This document shows, piece by piece, positions 59,707 through 64,000 of a DNA stretch of 64,000 bases. The DNA lies in contig CAJUOK010000002.1 in assembly GCA_910588015.1 (NCBI GenBank), positions 105,412 to 169,411 of the forward strand, in the 5' to 3' direction. A program made the position numbers and the translations under genes. How positions within the stretch are numbered: position 1 is the stretch's first letter; each line of letters begins with the position of its first letter. The DNA comes from an uncultured Christensenellaceae bacterium. GTDB taxonomy: Bacteria > Bacillota > Clostridia > Christensenellales > UBA3700. The notes below the pieces were generated by a model. The model did not search any database. It was not told where the DNA came from and saw nothing but the letters and a program-made list of their open reading frames with translations.

Positions 59707-62097
59707 TTATTTTTGTTTTTGACTATCACTTGATTTAGTTTGTTGTTTTACTTTTTTCTTTCCCAAATACAATGGATGGATTTTTAAAGATTTGACCGCA
59801 AAGTCAATAGTTCTTTCTATATACTTCTCTCCCTTGTTTTCTCTATATAAGCCAGATTTTTCAAAAATAGATTTCATTTGTACGGCATCACCATTTGTAA
59901 AAAATGCTAACATACTCATTAACTTTGCATCACTCCTTGATTTATCTCCACAAATATCCTCTCCACTATATAATCTTTCAAAAGTTCCTCCAACCTTACT
60001 TTTCTTTATTGATTCTATGACCTCGTCATCTGACATAAATATGTCAATTAAATTTAAATAGGATGATGTTTGATTATTAGAAACCTCCTTTCGTGGTCCT
60101 AATGCCGTACGCACGCAGTCGATAAGTTTTTTTGGCTTATCGACAAGATTGTTTGTCTTGCTAATGATATTTCCTGTCATAGATATAAATTTATTTTTAT
60201 CATAACACTCAATCCCTTTTACATCGTCTTTAACATTGCATCCAAGTGTAACATTATCTCCTTTAAAAAAAACGTGTACACCTTTTCCAGACACACTTTT
60301 TTCTGCATAAGTATTCCGTTCTGCATTCAATATATCCCAACAAAGGTCTGACCGCATTCCCTTATCTCCAATGCAATGGTCTAAGTCGACGCAGGCAATA
60401 CGGTTTTGTGTATCCAACGCAAAACTGAGACCCTCGCAGTTCCGCTCTTTGGCGAACTGCATTGCCTTCTCATAAGTTGACCACGTTGCCGGTTCATTAC
60501 ACCTAGCCCATGCACCGGTCTCAGGCGAAAGGATAATTTTTTTCTTTTTGCCAGTTGCACCATCGTAGTACGTCTTAAAGGCGCACCAATTTTTCATTTG
60601 TTTCATTTCGGCTGGAACATTAGCTTCCAAAGATTCTAATCTTCTGGCATTTTTTTGAGCGTAATACTCCTTTGGAGATAGTAGGTTTTCTTTATTAGAA
60701 ATCGCTTGCCCTACTTCACTTTGATTTTGTGGCTTAGACGATTGTTGCGGTTCCTTATCCAATATGCCCATTTTGCGTTTGTATTCGTTTGCAACACTGA
60801 TAATTCCTTCTTCATCATTTTCTTCTGCACGTGGGTCATCTGACATATCCGACGTTTGCCGTTGATAAAATGCTCTCTTAACTGATTGCTCTTCAGTCAA
60901 ATTGTTATTTATAAGCCACTCTGCTGCCTCTCTTGCAGCCTCATTCTTTATCTTATCCGTAGACCAATCTGACCAACCTACGAGTTGACTCGGAACCATT
61001 ATGGGTTCTTTATTACGCTTATTATTTTGCTCTTCTTCGATTGAATCAAGCAAAGTTCGAGTAAACGCGTCTTCAAAGTCACGTGGGAAATCTTCTCTTG
61101 CGATTTGCTCTTCTCGTTCTTTTTGAACTTCTTTTTGAATTTGCTCTTCTCGACGTTCCCTTTCCACACTGGCATATAGATGTTCAAGATATTTAGTCGC
61201 ATATTCTTTGACTATTTCATTAGACATTTCATCCACGTAATCCACGAGATAACGATAAGATAAATTAGGCTTCTCCAAAGAATAGCCAGCTCTTGCATAT
61301 TCCATCTCTTTAGGTGTAGGCTTAGATTCTCCTATTTTCTCTTTGCGGTATATATTCGCATAGTATTCGACATCTTTATCAGACATTTGAACAACGTCGT
61401 ACATACTCTCTCGTAAAGACTTATTAGTATTATCCAACATATAGCCGGCCACTGCTGCGTCTATATGTTCGGCTCTATCAAAGGTTTGTTCCTTTTCGTC
61501 TTTATTTTCTATTTTTTCTTTGTGCTCACCATACAAACGATTGTATGTCTGATTGATACGTTCAACAGTCTTTTCTATCTCGTCTCTTTGATAATTGCCA
61601 TAAAAGACCTTGTTTTCTATGAGCATCGTTCTGATACGTTCGTCAAGGTCTTTTGCTTGAGATTCATTCTCAACTCTGCCCTCTTGTTGATACGTCGCAT
61701 CTTCTGCGCGTACAACACGCAGATTGAAGTTGTCAAAACTGTCATAATACTCGCGAATTTTTTTATGGTATGCTTCATCTATTTTACCTTGTCCATACAC
61801 TTGGCCGAGCAACAACGGCGAATCAGTGACTATTATTTCCACGCCACTAATTGCCATATTATGAAGACGTTTATACTGCTCTTCTATCACAGCCTTTTGG
61901 TCATTGAGAACATCAAGTTTTCCTTCTCTGACTAGTTCCTTTGCATACTCCGAAACGTACTCTACATCGTAGCCTACTTTCTTAAGCGCTGCGGTAAGTT
62001 CTAGCGCAGCCGTAGTCTTCCATGCTCCAGGACCGGCGTAAAAATTTACTACAAGCGTGTTTTTATGCAAATCTTTATCGGCTTTAATAGCACTCAT
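59707..62097 (-). CDS. AAA-type P-loop domain fused to a primase-polymerase
   Basis: 796 residues. Residues 12-190 are a P-loop kinase-like ATPase: Walker A YAGPGAWKTTAALEL (20-34), a DSPLLLGQVYG stretch and KDLDERIRTMLIENK. A long Glu/Arg coiled region (200-500) follows. Residues about 500-690 form an archaeo-eukaryotic primase core with acidic pair IACVDLDHC (about 571) and SVSGKGVHVFF (about 602). The C-terminal part (DAKLMSMLAFFTNGD) resembles the helical domain of NrS-1-like polymerases. It probably primes element replication. The P-loop fusion is unusual. Confidence 0.75.
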   Translation of the reverse strand: MSAIKADKDLHKNTLVVNFYAGPGAWKTTAALELTAALKKVGYDVEYVSEYAKELVREGKLDVLNDQKAVIEEQYKRLHNMAISGVEIIVTDSPLLLGQVYGQGKIDEAYHKKIREYYDSFDNFNLRVVRAEDATYQQEGRVENESQAKDLDERIRTMLIENKVFYGNYQRDEIEKTVERINQTYNRLYGEHKEKIENKDEKEQTFDRAEHIDAAVAGYMLDNTNKSLRESMYDVVQMSDKDVEYYANIYRKEKIGESKPTPKEMEYARAGYSLEKPNLSYRYLVDYVDEMSNEIVKEYATKYLEHLYASVERERREEQIQKEVQKEREEQIAREDFPRDFEDAFTRTLLDSIEEEQNNKRNKEPIMVPSQLVGWSDWSTDKIKNEAAREAAEWLINNNLTEEQSVKRAFYQRQTSDMSDDPRAEENDEEGIISVANEYKRKMGILDKEPQQSSKPQNQSEVGQAISNKENLLSPKEYYAQKNARRLESLEANVPAEMKQMKNWCAFKTYYDGATGKKKKIILSPETGAWARCNEPATWSTYEKAMQFAKERNCEGLSFALDTQNRIACVDLDHCIGDKGMRSDLCWDILNAERNTYAEKSVSGKGVHVFFKGDNVTLGCNVKDDVKGIECYDKNKFISMTGNIISKTNNLVDKPKKLIDCVRTALGPRKEVSNNQTSSYLNLIDIFMSDDEVIESIKKSKVGGTFERLYSGEDICGDKSRSDAKLMSMLAFFTNGDAVQMKSIFEKSGLYRENKGEKYIERTIDFAVKSLKIHPLYLGKKKVKQQTKSSDSQKQK

Positions 62098-62106
62098 ATC
62101 TACCTC

Positions 62107-62484
62107 CTAAAACGGTAACGATTCATCGTCTGCTGCACCATCGTCGGCGAAATCCTCGGACTTATTTACTGCGCTTTTCTTTCCGTCCAAAAATTCAACG
62201 TTGTCCGGGAATTGAATTTTTACGCTCGTTCCTTTGCTCTTATCTTGACGTTCATACTTTTCTATGAGCAAGTCACCCGATACGGCAACCTTGCTGCCTT
62301 TATCAAGATATTTGACTACGTTCTCAGCCATAACGCCCGATACTACCACCGCCAAATAGTTGACCTGGTCATCGTTGCCTCGATTTGTTGCCGCAATGTC
62401 AAACTCACAGATTGACTTGCCCGATTTAGCTGTTTGTAATTCTGGTTTTTTCACTAACCTTCCAATTACGTACGTTTTTAACAT
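62107..62484 (-). CDS. ssb: single-stranded DNA-binding protein of the conjugative element
   Basis: 125 residues from the ATG at 62484 (AAGGAGAC upstream). OB fold MLKTYVIGRLVKKPELQTAK, ICEFDIAATNRG, KVAVSGDLLIEKYERQDK, with acidic tail ending DDESLPF. It protects strands during transfer and replication. Unlike the phage SSB at 8434 it starts with a different strand pattern, so the two are not recent copies. Confidence 0.92.
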   Translation of the reverse strand: MLKTYVIGRLVKKPELQTAKSGKSICEFDIAATNRGNDDQVNYLAVVVSGVMAENVVKYLDKGSKVAVSGDLLIEKYERQDKSKGTSVKIQFPDNVEFLDGKKSAVNKSEDFADDGAADDESLPF

Positions 62485-62620
62485 TTTTTGTCTCCTTAGA
62501 TTTTTGTATTTGCGTTCGGCTATGCCGACTGACGCTCGTTTTGTAATTGTAGACACAAAAGAAAAATGGACGACGTGCTCTACTTACCAACCTTTTGGAG
62601 CATATTATCTCCTCTAATTT

Positions 62621-62631
62621 TTTCTTGTGCT
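62621..62631. repeat. dispersed CACAAGAAAAA motif (reference copy)
   Basis: Minus strand GAGCACAAGAAAAAATTAG. Close copies in this element: 43604-43615, 49168-49182 and 59691-59702 (plus strand for the last two), 58691-58702, 42490-42500, and variants at 41471-41482, 49465-49475 and 62553-62566. Some are intergenic; others are inside genes where they encode TQEK or STRK. I did not notice it in the first 40 kb. Confidence 0.5.
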
Positions 62632-62690
62632 CACTTAAATATTTATTACTAAGTAAGTAATGACTAATTAGTAATTACTATCTTATTTAC

Positions 62691-62765
62691 GCCGTTTACG
62701 GCTTATCCGTTGTCGGGTTACCCGTTATCGGCTTGTCCGTTTACGGCTAACCCGTAATTGGATAT
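62691..62765. repeat. degenerate ACGG/CCGTTTACGG repeats behind the rep-like gene
   Basis: Short units such as CCGTTTACGGCTTA and TCCGTTTACGGCTAA recur. Read on in frame past the stop at 62747 the minus strand gives P-x-TDKPITGNPTTDKP with further stops. This is the PxTDNP-type linker common behind the winged-helix domain of such proteins, so the tract looks like the eroded rest of the gene. Confidence 0.5.
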
Positions 62766-63118
62766 TCTGATTCCATAGGTAAAGGCGGAATATTTATTTT
62801 GTAATCATATCCAGCAAACTTCCCTTTTTCGTCTTTAATTGGAATGCGTTCAAGATAACCCAATCTTTCCAAATACTTAATTGCATTTTCAATAGCTTCT
62901 CGACCTTCTCCTCTACTGTAGTTTTGCATTTTACAGCCTTCGTCATCTCTTACTGTAACCAACTCCATTAGACCTTTAACCGAAAAATTCCACCCGTTTG
63001 GCAATGAAAAAATAGTACAAAGTAATCCTTTTGACCGAAAATCTAATCTTCTATCTGTGAATATCTCTTTCGGCAATACCTCAAACTTACCTCTCATGAC
63101 ATTTATAAGTTTTCCCAT
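62747..63118 (-). CDS. replication-protein N-terminal winged-helix protein, probably truncated
   Basis: 123 residues: FEVLPKEIFTDRRLDFRSKG, LLCTIFSLPNGWNFSVKGLM, then EGREAIENAIKYLERLGYLE and GKFAGYDYKINIPPL. This is the helix-turn-helix domain found at the start of DnaD-like replication proteins of plasmids and ICEs, which normally reach 250-300 residues. Here the frame ends right where the PITD-type linker starts. A linker-like sequence with stops follows, so the C-terminal domain seems lost. Confidence 0.7.
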   Translation of the reverse strand: MGKLINVMRGKFEVLPKEIFTDRRLDFRSKGLLCTIFSLPNGWNFSVKGLMELVTVRDDEGCKMQNYSRGEGREAIENAIKYLERLGYLERIPIKDEKGKFAGYDYKINIPPLPMESEYPITG

Positions 63119-63128
63119 AATAGCCTCC

Positions 63129-63440
63129 TTAGTTTATATTTCTAAAAAATACAGGTACACACGGAACATATCTCCTACCATCTTTTTTAATTAAGTACTC
63201 AGAATAATAAGATTTACATAAAGCAAAATCTTTTGCTTGTTGCAATTCCTCTGCGCTAACTGCTTGTCCCATCTTCTCGCACACTCTTATGGTAAAATAT
63301 CTTTGTTGTTTGGCTTCTCCTAAAGTACCACGATATATACCATCTTTTTCCAACCACTCATTTTTCGTCATTGCCAGATTTCCAGCTAATAGCAATTCTT
63401 TAGCTTGTGTTCTACGACGAATTAACGTATCTAAACTCAT
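63129..63440 (-). CDS. hypothetical protein (103 aa) upstream of the rep-like gene
   Basis: Starts MSLDTLIRRRTQAKELLLAG; ends YSEYLIKKDGRRYVPCVPVF. Basic, mixed helix and strand; no known motif. It is ten bases from the rep-like gene and follows an inverted-repeat-rich leader. The ribosome site is poor (GGAAGAT). Function unknown. Confidence 0.5.
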   Translation of the reverse strand: MSLDTLIRRRTQAKELLLAGNLAMTKNEWLEKDGIYRGTLGEAKQQRYFTIRVCEKMGQAVSAEELQQAKDFALCKSYYSEYLIKKDGRRYVPCVPVFFRNIN

Positions 63441-63477
63441 ATTCTATCTTCCTTAATATTTTTAATTGTCCTTATGG

Positions 63478-63702
63478 GGCAAGCCCCCTAGGACTATCAC
63501 CCCCATTTTTTAGAATACAAAAAAGCACTGAAAGCCAAATAGCCCAGTGCTGTGAAAAACTTGGATATTGACTTGTCACTCCCTTTATTAACTCCCTACT
63601 AATAATAAGGAGTGACGGATAACCAATCTATACTCTAATCTTTATAAAAAAAATTAACTAAATATTATTCGAGAAAAAGATAAAAGAGACTGGTTATCAG
63701 TC
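63478..63702. other. inverted-repeat-rich leader upstream of the replication genes
   Basis: No gene. Visible hairpins: ATGGGG/CCCCAT followed by TTTTTT (plus-strand terminator, ending 63511); AGCACTG/CAGTGCT followed by T7 on the minus strand (63524-63551), ending the partial gene at the right edge; GTCACTCC/GGAGTGAC (63575-63616); GACTG/CAGTC (63688-63702). GATAACCA (63618) and TGGTTATC (63691) pair across 65 bases. Could hold a replication origin or leader control. Confidence 0.5.
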
Positions 63703-63753
63703 CCCTAAATTTTACACTAACTTAATTATACAAATGAGAAACCTCAAATTATT

Positions 63754-63846
63754 ATATGTCACCTCGACCGTAGCGGAGAGGTCTTATCCGCTTTTTATAC
63801 TGCTTAGATTTCTCCATTACGTTACACTTCAGTCGAAATGACATAT
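63754..63846. repeat. MITE/REP-like imperfect palindrome
   Basis: 93 bases bounded by ATATGTCA and TGACATAT. Inside, CACCTCGACCG...GGAGAGGTCT mirrors AGATTTCTCC...CAGTCGAAATG. The wording resembles short dispersed palindromes seen between genes of many gut bacteria. Only one copy in the window, in the gap between the rep genes and the next gene. Confidence 0.55.
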
Positions 63847-63879
63847 TATTTAAGTTTTATATGACAAGGCAAGAATTTT

Positions 63880-64000
63880 TTATCTCATTGCCTTTTGTTC
63901 TTTGAGATATTCTGCGTATCTTTCTATCTGGTCTTCTCTCAAGTCTATCATCTTCTTTGCAGTCGCATACGCTTGCGCGTCGTCGATTATTACTTCCGTT
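63880..64000 (-). CDS. hypothetical protein, C-terminal end only
   Basis: The last 39 codons of a leftward gene that begins beyond the right edge: TEVIIDDAQAYATAKKMIDL, then REDQIERYAEYLKEQKAMR and a stop at 63880. Helical and charged. Followed by a MITE-like palindrome and a terminator. Too little for identification. Confidence 0.55.
   Translation of the reverse strand, partial: TEVIIDDAQAYATAKKMIDLREDQIERYAEYLKEQKAMR

Overview
The window looks like part of a genome from an anaerobic, probably gut-dwelling member of the Firmicutes (Clostridia-like). Pointers are pyruvate:ferredoxin oxidoreductase, an energy-coupling-factor transporter beside truA, several lipoproteins with BspA-type leucine-rich repeats, strong AGGAGG ribosome sites and TTGACA/TATAAT promoters. 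No rRNA is present, so the lineage is inferred only.

Region 1 (1-12,600) is part of a tailed phage or prophage read entirely leftwards. It starts at about 12,460 with small regulators (RHH-like, XRE). Next come a recombination set (PD-(D/E)XK nuclease, ERF annealase, NinB-like protein, HNH-like protein, SSB), replication genes (replisome organizer, DnaC-like loader), a C5 cytosine methyltransferase, accessory genes, an ArpU-like late regulator, a tRNA cluster, and small and large terminase. The large terminase runs off the left edge. One early gene is broken by a frameshift in a run of eight G.

Region 2 (12,600-39,800) is chromosome-like: ppx, an immunity-like gene, a BspA-type lipoprotein, a tyrosine integrase pointing at a tRNA-Glu, a GH16 lipoprotein, a tyrosine phosphatase, ecfA1-ecfA2-ecfT-truA, PFOR, an ECF sigma/anti-sigma pair next to a VWA lipoprotein, a large BspA-type lipoprotein frameshifted in an A7 run, and a five-gene row ending in a DNA glycosylase and starting with a GH36-like glycosidase and a sugar transporter.

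Region 3 (39,850-64,000) opens with an ISLre2-type insertion sequence. The rest is a conjugative element read almost entirely leftwards: replication proteins, SSB, an AAA-primase fusion, a hairpin-rich candidate oriT, a MobC-like protein, a MobL relaxase, VirD4, a 1788-residue Ig-repeat surface protein, a pilin-like protein, a VirB6/TrbL-like channel, VirB4, ParA and a small RHH-like protein. The order surface protein, pilin, channel, VirB4 recalls mycoplasma ICEs.

The most interesting part is 41,300-44,400. ParA and the RHH-like protein are followed by a predicted type III toxin-antitoxin locus (a roughly 120-nt RNA with its own promoter and terminator, then a ToxN/AbiQ-like toxin), then by a small protein and a VapD-like toxin. 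The two unrelated toxins end in the same 29-residue module (18 of 29 identical). The RHH, ToxN and VapD genes are each followed by the same palindrome, GTAAAGAC-N5-GTCTTTAC. I infer a linked partition/toxin stability system, comparable in logic to delta-omega-epsilon-zeta of streptococcal plasmids.
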